From: Candidatus Puniceispirillum sp.
GTDB taxonomy: Bacteria > Pseudomonadota > Alphaproteobacteria > Puniceispirillales > Puniceispirillaceae
NCBI GenBank assembly: GCA_016778825.1
Contig: JADHOU010000119.1
Coordinates: 1-5,082, forward strand
Reading direction: 5' to 3'
DNA length: 5,082 nucleotides
A program made the position numbers and the translations under genes. Each line of letters starts with the position of its first letter. Position 1 is the first letter of the stretch. This document shows positions 1 through 5,082 of the stretch, in pieces. Below the pieces are notes generated by a model, which was not told the DNA's origin, did no database searches, and saw only the letters and a list, made by a program, of their open reading frames with translations.

Positions 1-1
1 G

Positions 2-1429
2 CAATTCCGCCCGGGTGCCGATGTATCAATGCTGAACGCCATCATGCATGTGATTGTTGAAGAACAGCTTTATGATCAGCAATATATCGAAAGCTTTACC
101 GAAAACTGGGACGCGATGAAAGCGCATCTCAAAGAATTTTCGCCGGAAAAAATGGCTGAATTCTGCGGTATTGAGGCTGAGACGCTTCGTGCTGTTGCGC
201 GTGATTTTGCCGGTGCGAAATCAGCGATGATTTTCTGGGGAATGGGCGTATCGCAGCATATCCACGGAACCGATAATTCGCGCTGTCTGATTTCGCTAGC
301 TTTGATGTGTGGGCAGGTTGGGCGTCCGGGAACCGGTTTGCACCCGTTACGCGGCCAGAACAATGTTCAGGGCGCATCTGATGCGGGTTTGATCCCAATG
401 TTCCTTCCCGATTATCAAAGCGTTACCGATGATGGTGTGCGTTCGGCCTTTAATGAAATTTGGCATTCAGATTCGATTGCACCAGAAAAAGGCCTGACTG
501 TGACCGAAATCATGGATGCGATCCATGATGGTGATATCACTTCGATGTATGTTCTTGGTGAAAATCCGGCTATGTCCGATCCTGATGCCGATCATGCGCG
601 TGCGGCCCTTGCCAAGCTGGATCATCTGGTTGTGCAGGATATTTTCCTGACCGAAACCGCCAATTATGCTGATGTGATTTTGCCAGCATCGGCGTGGGCA
701 GAAAAAACCGGAACCGTAACCAATACAAACCGTCAGGTTCAAATGGGTCGTCCAGCCATTGCACCGCCAGGTGACGCCCGCGAAGATTGGTGGATTACCG
801 TCGAGCTTGCCAAACGCATTGGTCTTGATTGGACCTATACACATCCGCGCGAAGTGTTTGCCGAAATGAAACTATCGATGAAATCACTTGATAATATTTC
901 GTGGGATCGTTTGGCCGCTGAAAATGTTGTCACCTATCCGTCACTAGATGAAACTGATCCGGGGCAGTCGATCGTGTTTGGTGATGGGTTCCCGCGAACC
1001 GATGGGCGTGCCAGGTTTACCCCTGCAAGCATTATTGCACCAGCCGAAACACCGGATACAGAATATCCGATGATTTTGACAACGGGTCGCCAGCTCGAGC
1101 ATTGGCATACCGGGTCAATGACCCGCCGTGCCACGGTTCTTGATGCGGTTGAACCGCAGGCAAATGCCTCGCTTCATCCGCGCACCCTTCGCCAGCTGGG
1201 CGTCGAGGCTGGTGATATGATAACGATTGAAACTCGGCGAGGGTCAATTTCGATCATGGCGCGTGCCGATCGTTCGGTTGCTGAAGACATGGTCTTTGTG
1301 CCATTTGCCTATGTCGAAGCCGCCGCGAATATCTTGACCAATCCGGTTGTTGATCCATTTGGCAAGATACCTGAGTTCAAATTTGCCGCTTGTCGGGTTG
1401 CCGCTACGATGGGCATTGCCGCCGAATAG
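2..1429 (+). CDS. fdhF: Formate dehydrogenase catalytic (alpha) subunit, C-terminal part; 5' end outside window
   Basis: This is the molybdopterin-containing catalytic subunit that oxidises formate to CO2, probably the cytoplasmic NAD-linked type (FdsA-like). The frame is open from base 2, reading QFRPGADVS before the first in-window Met at 29. That Met is internal, because family proteins run to about 900-960 residues and only about 475 are here. Counting from that Met, residues 1-285 belong to the molybdopterin oxidoreductase domain. They include GRPGTGLHPLRGQNN (98-112), whose Arg108 (bases 350-352) matches the catalytic arginine of formate dehydrogenases, then YVLGENP (174-180) and ETANYADVILP (209-219). 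Residues 346-455 form the C-terminal dinucleotide-binding domain with TTGRQLEHWHTGSMTRR (351-367). The active-site Cys or Sec and the FeS domains lie upstream and cannot be checked. The gene is intact to its TAG stop and is followed by a terminator, so it ends its operon. The family call is firm; the exact subtype (FdsA or another FdhA) is inferred. Confidence 0.95.
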   Translation, partial: QFRPGADVSMLNAIMHVIVEEQLYDQQYIESFTENWDAMKAHLKEFSPEKMAEFCGIEAETLRAVARDFAGAKSAMIFWGMGVSQHIHGTDNSRCLISLALMCGQVGRPGTGLHPLRGQNNVQGASDAGLIPMFLPDYQSVTDDGVRSAFNEIWHSDSIAPEKGLTVTEIMDAIHDGDITSMYVLGENPAMSDPDADHARAALAKLDHLVVQDIFLTETANYADVILPASAWAEKTGTVTNTNRQVQMGRPAIAPPGDAREDWWITVELAKRIGLDWTYTHPREVFAEMKLSMKSLDNISWDRLAAENVVTYPSLDETDPGQSIVFGDGFPRTDGRARFTPASIIAPAETPDTEYPMILTTGRQLEHWHTGSMTRRATVLDAVEPQANASLHPRTLRQLGVEAGDMITIETRRGSISIMARADRSVAEDMVFVPFAYVEAAANILTNPVVDPFGKIPEFKFAACRVAATMGIAAE

Positions 1430-1470
1430 TCACGGTAAGCCGCATCATTTGACGTGATCCAAAAACACTG

Positions 1471-1503
1471 CCTCGATCACAATGATCAGTGATCGGGGTT
1501 TTT
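1471..1503 (+). terminator. Intrinsic terminator after formate dehydrogenase
   Basis: CCTCGATCAC (1471-1480) pairs with GTGATCGGGG (1489-1498) as a 10-bp stem with one G-U pair and an 8-base loop. Five T residues follow at 1499-1503. It starts 41 bp after the TAG stop, which is right for ending the formate dehydrogenase transcript. An AAAAA run at 1461-1465 could pair with the T-run across a small internal loop, so a weaker reverse function is possible. Confidence 0.85.
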
Positions 1504-1523
1504 GTTGGATTTTGCCTCAAAGT

Positions 1524-1559
1524 AAAATGAAAATGTAAAAAATTTACAATTTTCATTTT
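1524..1559. repeat. Long A/T-rich inverted repeat (hairpin) in the intergenic gap
   Basis: AAAATGAAAATGTAAA (1524-1539) pairs with 1543-1559 over all 16 bases, with a single bulged A at 1549 and a 3-base AAA loop. Only two pairs are G-C, so as RNA it would be weak for its length, and a typical GC-rich terminator stem is absent. It lies 20 bp after the formate dehydrogenase terminator and about 120 bp before the next gene. It may be an operator-like dyad, an auxiliary two-way terminator (the 3' arm runs into a T-run up to 1561) or a chance A/T structure. The pairing is seen directly; the function is not. Confidence 0.6.
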
Positions 1560-1570
1560 TTCACTATTTT
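1543..1570 (+). promoter_or_regulatory. Possible sigma-70-type promoter for the reductase-like gene
   Basis: TTTACA (1543-1548) matches five of six bases of the -35 consensus. A 16-bp spacer leads to TATTTT (1565-1570), which matches four of six of the -10. Transcription would start near 1577 and leave a leader of about 105 bases before the ATG at 1683. The -35 box lies inside the 3' arm of the A/T inverted repeat, so a factor binding that dyad could block it. A/T-rich DNA makes such matches easily, so this is only a candidate, but the upstream terminator implies that a promoter lies somewhere in 1504-1660. Confidence 0.3.
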
Positions 1571-1664
1571 CCTTTAGGTTCTTTGTTTCAGCCGGTAAAG
1601 CTAGATCAGGTAAGGCTGTAATTGGCCGCTTGGACGGCTTAGGCATTTGCGATCATGCCGGAAT

Positions 1665-1674
1665 GAAGGGAAGA
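1665..1674 (+). promoter_or_regulatory. Ribosome binding site of the reductase-like gene
   Basis: GAAGGGAAGA is purine-rich with an AGGGA-like core, about 8-11 bases before the ATG at 1683. This supports that ATG as the start, which also places the dinucleotide-binding beta strand (MKILILG) at the very N-terminus, as expected for a Rossmann-fold enzyme. Confidence 0.7.
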
Positions 1675-1682
1675 TTTGAACC

Positions 1683-2744
1683 ATGAAAATTTTGATCCTA
1701 GGAGCCTCATATGGCTCACTTCTGTCAACAAAACTATTGATGGCTGGCCATGATGTCACTTTGATTTGCCGCAGCAAATCGGCCGCGCTGATTAATGACG
1801 AGGGCACTGAAGTCCGAATCAAATTGCGCGATGAAGATAGTCATCGGGCGTTTCGGTCACATGATCTTGCTGGTACGCTTGATGCCGTCATACCGGCCGA
1901 TGCGCGGCCTGAAGATTATGACATGATCAGCCTTGCCATGCAGGAACCACAATATTCCGAACCGCAGGTGCGCGATCTGATGCAGCGCATTGCTGCCAGC
2001 CGCAAGCCATGCTTGTCGATTATGAATATGCCGCCTTTGCCGTTTTTGCGCCGGATTGATGCACTGGCTGAGGTACCGCTTGATATGTGCTATGATGATG
2101 CATCGGTTTGGGCTGATTTCGAACCGGGTCTCATGTCGCTTTGCAGTCCTGACCCGCAGGCCTTGCGTCCACCGGAAGAAGGCACCAATATTCTTCATGT
2201 TGGTCTGCCTACCAATTTTAAGGCAGCGGTGTTTGCTGATCCAGTGCATAATGCGATGCTTCGCCAGCTTGAGTCTGATATTGCCGCGGTTACCGTTGAT
2301 GGCAAGGATGTGCCCGTAAAGCTGCGCATATATGACAGCCTGTTTGTGCCAATGGCAAAATGGAGCATGCTGTTGACCGGCAATTACCAATGCGTCCAAC
2401 GTGACGGCGTTCGGGCAATTCGCGACGCTGTACATGGCGATCTTGCTGCCTCGGCGGAAATGTATGCGTGGGTTGACACGCTGGCACGGGCGCTTGGCGC
2501 AGACGCGGCTGATCAGGTGCCGTTTGACAAATATGCAAATGCGGCTAGCAGCCTGTTAAAGCCGTCCTCAGCCGCGCGCGCGATTGATGGTGGTGCCAAG
2601 ACGATTGAGCGGGTTGATCTTCTGGTGCAGCGGGTTGCCGCCAGCATCGGCATGCAGAATGACCTTCTTGACGAGACTGTGGCAATTGTGGATGACCGTC
2701 TTGATGCCAACAGGTTTGAGGCACCTTTTTTTAAGGTAGCTTAA
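1683..2744 (+). CDS. Ketopantoate reductase-family (ApbA/PanE-like) NAD(P)-dependent oxidoreductase, substrate unknown
   Basis: This is a complete 353-residue cytoplasmic protein with no signal peptide or membrane segment. Residues 1-30 form a Rossmann beta-alpha-beta unit (MKILILGASYGS, then HDVTLICR), with GASYGS in place of the usual GxGxxG of PanE. MNMPPLPFLRRI (114-125) sits where PanE has its conserved NG loop. The helical C-terminal half carries KWSMLLTGNYQC (226-237), whose Lys226 and Asn234 fit the catalytic Lys and nearby Asn of the family, and ASSLLK (288-293), which resembles the SSM/LxxD segment. The PanE TEID...NG signature is not preserved around 305-315 (KTIERVDLL). The protein is longer than typical PanE (about 300 residues). 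These differences suggest a reductase for a 2-keto acid or related compound other than ketopantoate, or an opine-dehydrogenase-like activity. It stands alone between two terminators, so neighbours give no clue. The fold is well supported; the substrate is unknown. Confidence 0.8.
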   Translation: MKILILGASYGSLLSTKLLMAGHDVTLICRSKSAALINDEGTEVRIKLRDEDSHRAFRSHDLAGTLDAVIPADARPEDYDMISLAMQEPQYSEPQVRDLMQRIAASRKPCLSIMNMPPLPFLRRIDALAEVPLDMCYDDASVWADFEPGLMSLCSPDPQALRPPEEGTNILHVGLPTNFKAAVFADPVHNAMLRQLESDIAAVTVDGKDVPVKLRIYDSLFVPMAKWSMLLTGNYQCVQRDGVRAIRDAVHGDLAASAEMYAWVDTLARALGADAADQVPFDKYANAASSLLKPSSAARAIDGGAKTIERVDLLVQRVAASIGMQNDLLDETVAIVDDRLDANRFEAPFFKVA

Positions 2745-2784
2745 TATCGCTTAGTAGCATTTAACAAGCCAACTCACGCATAAA

Positions 2785-2796
2785 TAATGCGCATTA
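2785..2796. repeat. Perfect 12-bp palindrome in the convergent gap
   Basis: TAATGCGCATTA reads the same on both strands and directly abuts the two-way terminator stem at 2797. It lies 40 bp after the stop of the reductase-like gene and downstream of sucD on the other strand. No loop separates the arms, so it would act as a DNA site or a cruciform rather than an RNA hairpin. No known factor is recognised. Confidence 0.5.
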
Positions 2797-2829
2797 AAAA
2801 GGGGCGGTACCATTGGTATCGCCCCTTTT
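2797..2829. terminator. Bidirectional intrinsic terminator between the reductase-like gene and sucD
   Basis: AAAAGGGGCGGTACC (2797-2811) pairs with GGTATCGCCCCTTTT (2815-2829) across an ATT loop. It is a 15-bp stem with a single G-U pair (g2807-t2819) when read on the + strand and an A-C mismatch at that point on the - strand. The A-run on one side and the T-run on the other give a U-tract in either direction. It sits 52 bp past the reductase-like stop and 23 bp past the sucD stop, so it serves both convergent units. Confidence 0.9.
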
Positions 2830-2852
2830 GCCTGCGGTGGAGGGATGCTGAT

Positions 2853-3755
2853 TTAGCCGTTCAGCACGTCCACAAGCGTGACGCCAAGTTTGGCAGGAGA
2901 CGGTGACACGCGCACTCCTGCTTCTTCTAGCGCCGCAATTTTTTCATCAGCACCGCCCTTGCCACCTGAAATAACGGCGCCAGCATGACCCATGGTGCGG
3001 CCAGGAGGTGAGGTGCGGCCAGCGATAAAGCCAACCATCGGCTTCGAGCGGCCTTTTTTGGCTTCGTCGATCAGGAATTGCGCCGCATCTTCTTCGGCTG
3101 ATCCGCCAATTTCGCCAATCATGATGATTGATTCGGTTTGATCATCAGCAAGGAACATTTCCAAAACATCAATAAATTCGGTGCCTTTTACCGGATCACC
3201 GCCAATGCCGACAGCCGAAGACTGGCCAAGACCCGCCATTGATGTCTGATAGACTGCTTCATAGGTCAAAGTGCCAGAACGTGACAGCACACCAACCGAA
3301 CCTTTGCGGAAAATGCTTGGCGGCATGATGCCGATTTTGCATTCGTCAGGTGTCATCAGACCCGGACAGTTTGGTCCAATCAGGCGTGATTTCGACTTAT
3401 CCAGCTTTTCCTTTACCCGCACCATATCCTGAACTGGCACACCTTCGGTGATACAGGTAATCAGATCAATGCCAGCATCAATCGCTTCTTCAATCGCAGC
3501 CGCAGCACCTGCTGGTGGAACATAGATAACCGAGGCGTTGGAACCGGTGGCGTCCTTGGCTTCGGCAACAGTGGCAAATAGCGGCAGACTTTGCCCATCG
3601 GCACTTGTCCATTGCTGGCCACCTTTTTTAGGGTGGGTTCCGGCGAGCATTTGCGTGCCATGATAGGCCAATGCCTGTTCAGTATGAAATGTGCCGGTTT
3701 TACCGGTCAGGCCCTGCACAATGATTTTAGTGTCTTTGTTAATTAGAATCGACAT
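2853..3755 (-). CDS. sucD: Succinyl-CoA synthetase (ADP/GDP-forming), alpha subunit
   Basis: With SucC it converts succinyl-CoA, phosphate and NDP to succinate, CoA and NTP in the TCA cycle, in the cytoplasm. The 300-residue protein is slightly longer than E. coli SucD (about 290). Residues 1-100 are the CoA-binding Rossmann domain, with [13 protein letters not shown] (15-27) and VIYVPP (76-81). [10 protein letters not shown] (127-136), [10 protein letters not shown] (158-167) and GIGGDPVKG (183-191) are ligase-CoA signatures. [17 protein letters not shown] (252-268) holds His257, the residue phosphorylated during catalysis. Compared with E. coli from memory, there are about five extra residues at 47-59 ([13 protein letters not shown] replaces the usual THLGLPV) and about four near 232-238 (KKGRSKP). 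The start ATG lies 4 bp after the sucC stop, with GAAAGG as ribosome site, so the two are co-transcribed and probably co-translated. A two-way terminator follows, and no sucA is present downstream. Confidence 0.97.
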   Translation of the reverse strand: MSILINKDTKIIVQGLTGKTGTFHTEQALAYHGTQMLAGTHPKKGGQQWTSADGQSLPLFATVAEAKDATGSNASVIYVPPAGAAAAIEEAIDAGIDLITCITEGVPVQDMVRVKEKLDKSKSRLIGPNCPGLMTPDECKIGIMPPSIFRKGSVGVLSRSGTLTYEAVYQTSMAGLGQSSAVGIGGDPVKGTEFIDVLEMFLADDQTESIIMIGEIGGSAEEDAAQFLIDEAKKGRSKPMVGFIAGRTSPPGRTMGHAGAVISGGKGGADEKIAALEEAGVRVSPSPAKLGVTLVDVLNG

Positions 3756-3759
3756 GTGC

Positions 3760-4953
3760 TTAGCCTTTCACTGCTTTGACAATTTTTTGAGCTGCATCAT
3801 CCAAATCATCGGCAGCGATAACGTTCAGCCCACTGCTGTTGATAATGGCTTTGCCTTCATCAACCTTGGTGCCTTCGAGGCGGACCACCAAAGGCACTTC
3901 AAGATTGATATCCTTGGCCGCTTGGACAACGCCTTCGGCAATAACATCACAACGCATGATGCCACCAAAAATATTGACCAAAATCCCTTTTACATTTGGA
4001 TCAGCGGTAATGATTTTAAAGGCTGCGGTAACGCGTTCGGTTGTTGCGCTGCCGCCAACATCAAGAAAGTTTGCTGGCTCGGCGCCATATAGCTTGATGA
4101 TGTCCATTGTGGCCATTGCAAGACCAGCACCATTGACCATACAGCCGATTTCACCATCAAGGGCGATATAGGCGAGGTCATATTTTGACGCTTCGACCTC
4201 TTTTTCATCTTCTTCAGTAATGTCGCGTAATTCCATAACATCGGGATGCCGGAATAGCGCGTTATTATCAAAAGACACTTTGGCATCAAGCACCTGAACG
4301 TCATTTGATTTGGTGACGATCAACGGGTTGATTTCCAAAAGGCTCATATCCTTGCTGACAAAGGCCTCATAGAGATTTTTGAGAAGCGTCATGCCCTGTT
4401 CGCGGGCTGACCCTTCAAGCTTTAACGCATCGGCAAGCGTTGCCGCGTCAGCATCGGTGCAGCCAGCGCTGGCGTTAATGCCAACCGAATGGATCAGTTC
4501 AGGCGTTTCATGCGCAACCGTTTCAATATCCATACCACCTTCGGTTGAGGCAACGAAAGAGGTTTTGCCGGTTTCGCGATCAACAAGAATCGACAGATAT
4601 AATTCACGGTCAATATCGGCACCATCTTCGACATAGAGCTGATTGACGGCTTTGCCATTTGGACCGGTTTGCTGTGTAACGAGGGTTTTGCCAAACATTT
4701 CAACGACATTGGCAAGGGCTTCCTCAGCCGAAAAAGAGACGCGAACGCCGCCTTTGGCATCAGCGCCAAGTTCTTTGAATTTTCCTTTGCCGCGTCCGCC
4801 AGCATGGATCTGGCTTTTAACCACCCAAACTGGGCCGGGAAGGGATGCAATCGCGCTTTCGGCTTGGTCAAGGCTGGTGATTGCAACGCCAGCAGCAATG
4901 GGCGCACCAAATGTCTGTAAAATTTTCTTCGCCTGATGTTCATGGATATTCAT
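3760..4953 (-). CDS. sucC: Succinyl-CoA synthetase (ADP/GDP-forming), beta subunit
   Basis: This is the nucleotide-binding subunit of the TCA-cycle succinyl-CoA synthetase and the partner of the SucD encoded just downstream. The protein is 397 residues, near the usual 388-398. The N-terminus [12 protein letters not shown] matches the family, so the ATG at 4951-4953 is chosen although the frame stays open to 5070. Residues 1-240 are the ATP-grasp domain: [18 protein letters not shown] (43-60) with the nucleotide-binding Lys and Gly-rich loop, QTGPNGK (95-101), RELYLS (116-121), GGMDIE (139-144) and LEINPL (206-211), which holds Mg-binding residues. Residues 250-397 are the ligase-CoA domain: [18 protein letters not shown] (267-284), FLDVGG (296-301), [15 protein letters not shown] (327-341) and VVRLEGT (356-362). 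The wording matches SucC rather than malate-CoA ligase MtkA. ATP versus GTP preference cannot be told by reading. It is first of the visible sucCD pair; what lies upstream is outside the window. Confidence 0.97.
   Translation of the reverse strand: MNIHEHQAKKILQTFGAPIAAGVAITSLDQAESAIASLPGPVWVVKSQIHAGGRGKGKFKELGADAKGGVRVSFSAEEALANVVEMFGKTLVTQQTGPNGKAVNQLYVEDGADIDRELYLSILVDRETGKTSFVASTEGGMDIETVAHETPELIHSVGINASAGCTDADAATLADALKLEGSAREQGMTLLKNLYEAFVSKDMSLLEINPLIVTKSNDVQVLDAKVSFDNNALFRHPDVMELRDITEEDEKEVEASKYDLAYIALDGEIGCMVNGAGLAMATMDIIKLYGAEPANFLDVGGSATTERVTAAFKIITADPNVKGILVNIFGGIMRCDVIAEGVVQAAKDINLEVPLVVRLEGTKVDEGKAIINSSGLNVIAADDLDDAAQKIVKAVKG
3764..3769 (-). promoter_or_regulatory. Ribosome binding site of sucD inside the end of sucC
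   Basis: On the - strand GAAAGG lies within the last codons of sucC, 8 bases before the sucD ATG. It fixes the sucD start and suggests that ribosomes finishing sucC help load sucD, which suits subunits needed in equal amounts. Confidence 0.65.
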
Positions 4954-4962
4954 TGTGACTGT

Positions 4963-4971
4963 CTTTCTCCC
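4963..4971 (-). promoter_or_regulatory. Ribosome binding site of sucC
   Basis: On the - strand GGGAGAAAG lies 9-17 bases before the ATG at 4953. The GGGAG part is somewhat far (13 bases) and the GAAAG part is at normal distance (9). It supports the inner start over the upstream ATG at 5070. Confidence 0.55.
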
Positions 4972-4975
4972 GCTA

Positions 4976-5000
4976 TGTGGCCTTGTGTGATAAAGCCACA
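4976..5000 (-). promoter_or_regulatory. Stem-loop in the sucC leader, just upstream of the ribosome site
   Basis: TGTGG (4976-4980) pairs with CCACA (4996-5000), and CTT (4982-4984) pairs with AAG (4993-4995), leaving one bulged base at 4981 and an 8-base loop. The stem ends 4 bases before the Shine-Dalgarno region on the mRNA. No U-run follows, so it is not a terminator. It could affect transcript stability or ribosome access. I do not match it to a known riboswitch or RNA motif, and a chance structure remains possible. Confidence 0.4.
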
Positions 5001-5021
5001 AAAATTGCAACGATCGATCTG

Positions 5022-5040
5022 TTGTCACATATCTGTACAA
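5022..5040. promoter_or_regulatory. Imperfect dyad upstream of sucC, possible operator
   Basis: TTGTCACA (5022-5029) and TGTACAA (5034-5040) are inverted copies that differ by one extra base (c5026) and are separated by TATC. The site is about 70-90 bp before the sucC start, where a promoter or operator would be expected. No -35/-10 pair of good quality was found in 4954-5082 on the - strand, so the promoter is either weak in consensus or beyond the window edge. Confidence 0.25.
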
Positions 5041-5082
5041 AAAATGCACAAAAGTTATTTGGCGCGACAATTATGGTGAAAC

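Noticed and set aside
1430..1682. A tRNA or small RNA gene in the largest gap
   Set aside because: No cloverleaf, T-loop GTTC pattern or conserved RNA was found. Short stems at 1625-1638 and 1642-1659 are too small (4-5 bp) to call.
1404..1822. Two short - strand frames (80 and 73 residues) in and around the gap before the reductase-like gene
   Set aside because: They run through the terminator, the A/T hairpin and the start of the real gene, have low-complexity composition and no ribosome site or motif.
1857..2435. A 192-residue open frame on the - strand opposite the reductase-like gene
   Set aside because: It is antisense to a well-supported gene, rich in His, Arg and Cys in the manner of a shadow frame, and shows no family motif or ribosome site.
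3691..4092. A 133-residue open frame on the + strand across the sucC/sucD junction
   Set aside because: It overlaps two certain genes on the other strand and has no recognisable domain; it is a by-product of their codon pattern.
3760..4953. Malate-CoA ligase (MtkA/MtkB of the serine cycle) instead of succinyl-CoA synthetase, suggested by the nearby formate dehydrogenase
   Set aside because: The motifs around the nucleotide site ([20 protein letters not shown]) and the domain wording follow SucC/SucD closely, and no other serine-cycle gene is in the window.
4954..5070. A 39-residue N-terminal extension of SucC starting at the ATG complementary to 5068-5070
   Set aside because: SucC proteins begin at the [13 protein letters not shown] motif, a ribosome site precedes that inner ATG, and the extension has no family-like sequence.
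1..5082. CRISPR array, insertion sequence, toxin-antitoxin, phage or defence genes
   Set aside because: No direct repeats with spacers, transposase motifs, terminal inverted repeats or small paired genes are visible; all long coding stretches are metabolic genes.

Overview
The window looks like ordinary chromosomal DNA from an alphaproteobacterium of intermediate GC content (about half, judged by eye). The SucC and SucD proteins have alphaproteobacterial wording, such as the SucD segment around the active-site histidine ([14 protein letters not shown]), and the formate dehydrogenase is of the soluble NAD-linked alphaproteobacterial type. A marine, SAR116-like lineage would fit this GC level and gene content, but that is a guess from general impression and no marker gene is present.

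Layout from left to right. (1) At 2-1429, + strand, is the C-terminal half of a molybdenum/tungsten formate dehydrogenase catalytic subunit; its N-terminal half, including the iron-sulfur domains and the active-site Cys/Sec, lies outside the window. It ends in a clear intrinsic terminator (1471-1503). (2) A 253-bp AT-rich gap holds that terminator, a long A/T hairpin (1524-1559) and a possible promoter. (3) At 1683-2744, + strand, is a complete 353-residue protein of the ketopantoate reductase (ApbA/PanE-like) superfamily whose dinucleotide and catalytic motifs depart from true PanE, so its substrate is unknown. (4) A 108-bp convergent gap carries a strong two-way terminator (2797-2829) next to a perfect 12-bp palindrome. 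(5) At 2853-3755 and 3760-4953, - strand, are sucD and sucC, transcribed sucC then sucD with 4 bp between them; together they make succinyl-CoA synthetase, the TCA-cycle enzyme that forms ATP or GTP from succinyl-CoA. (6) The sucC leader (4954-5082) has a Shine-Dalgarno sequence, a stem-loop just upstream of it and a further dyad, but no promoter I can defend.

The three transcription units appear independent. Formate dehydrogenase supplies NADH from formate, SucCD works in the TCA cycle, and the reductase-like gene sits alone between two terminators. I do not see a new multi-gene system here. The points most worth a second look are the reductase-like orphan with unusual motifs, the A/T hairpin overlapping its possible promoter, and the structured sucC leader.
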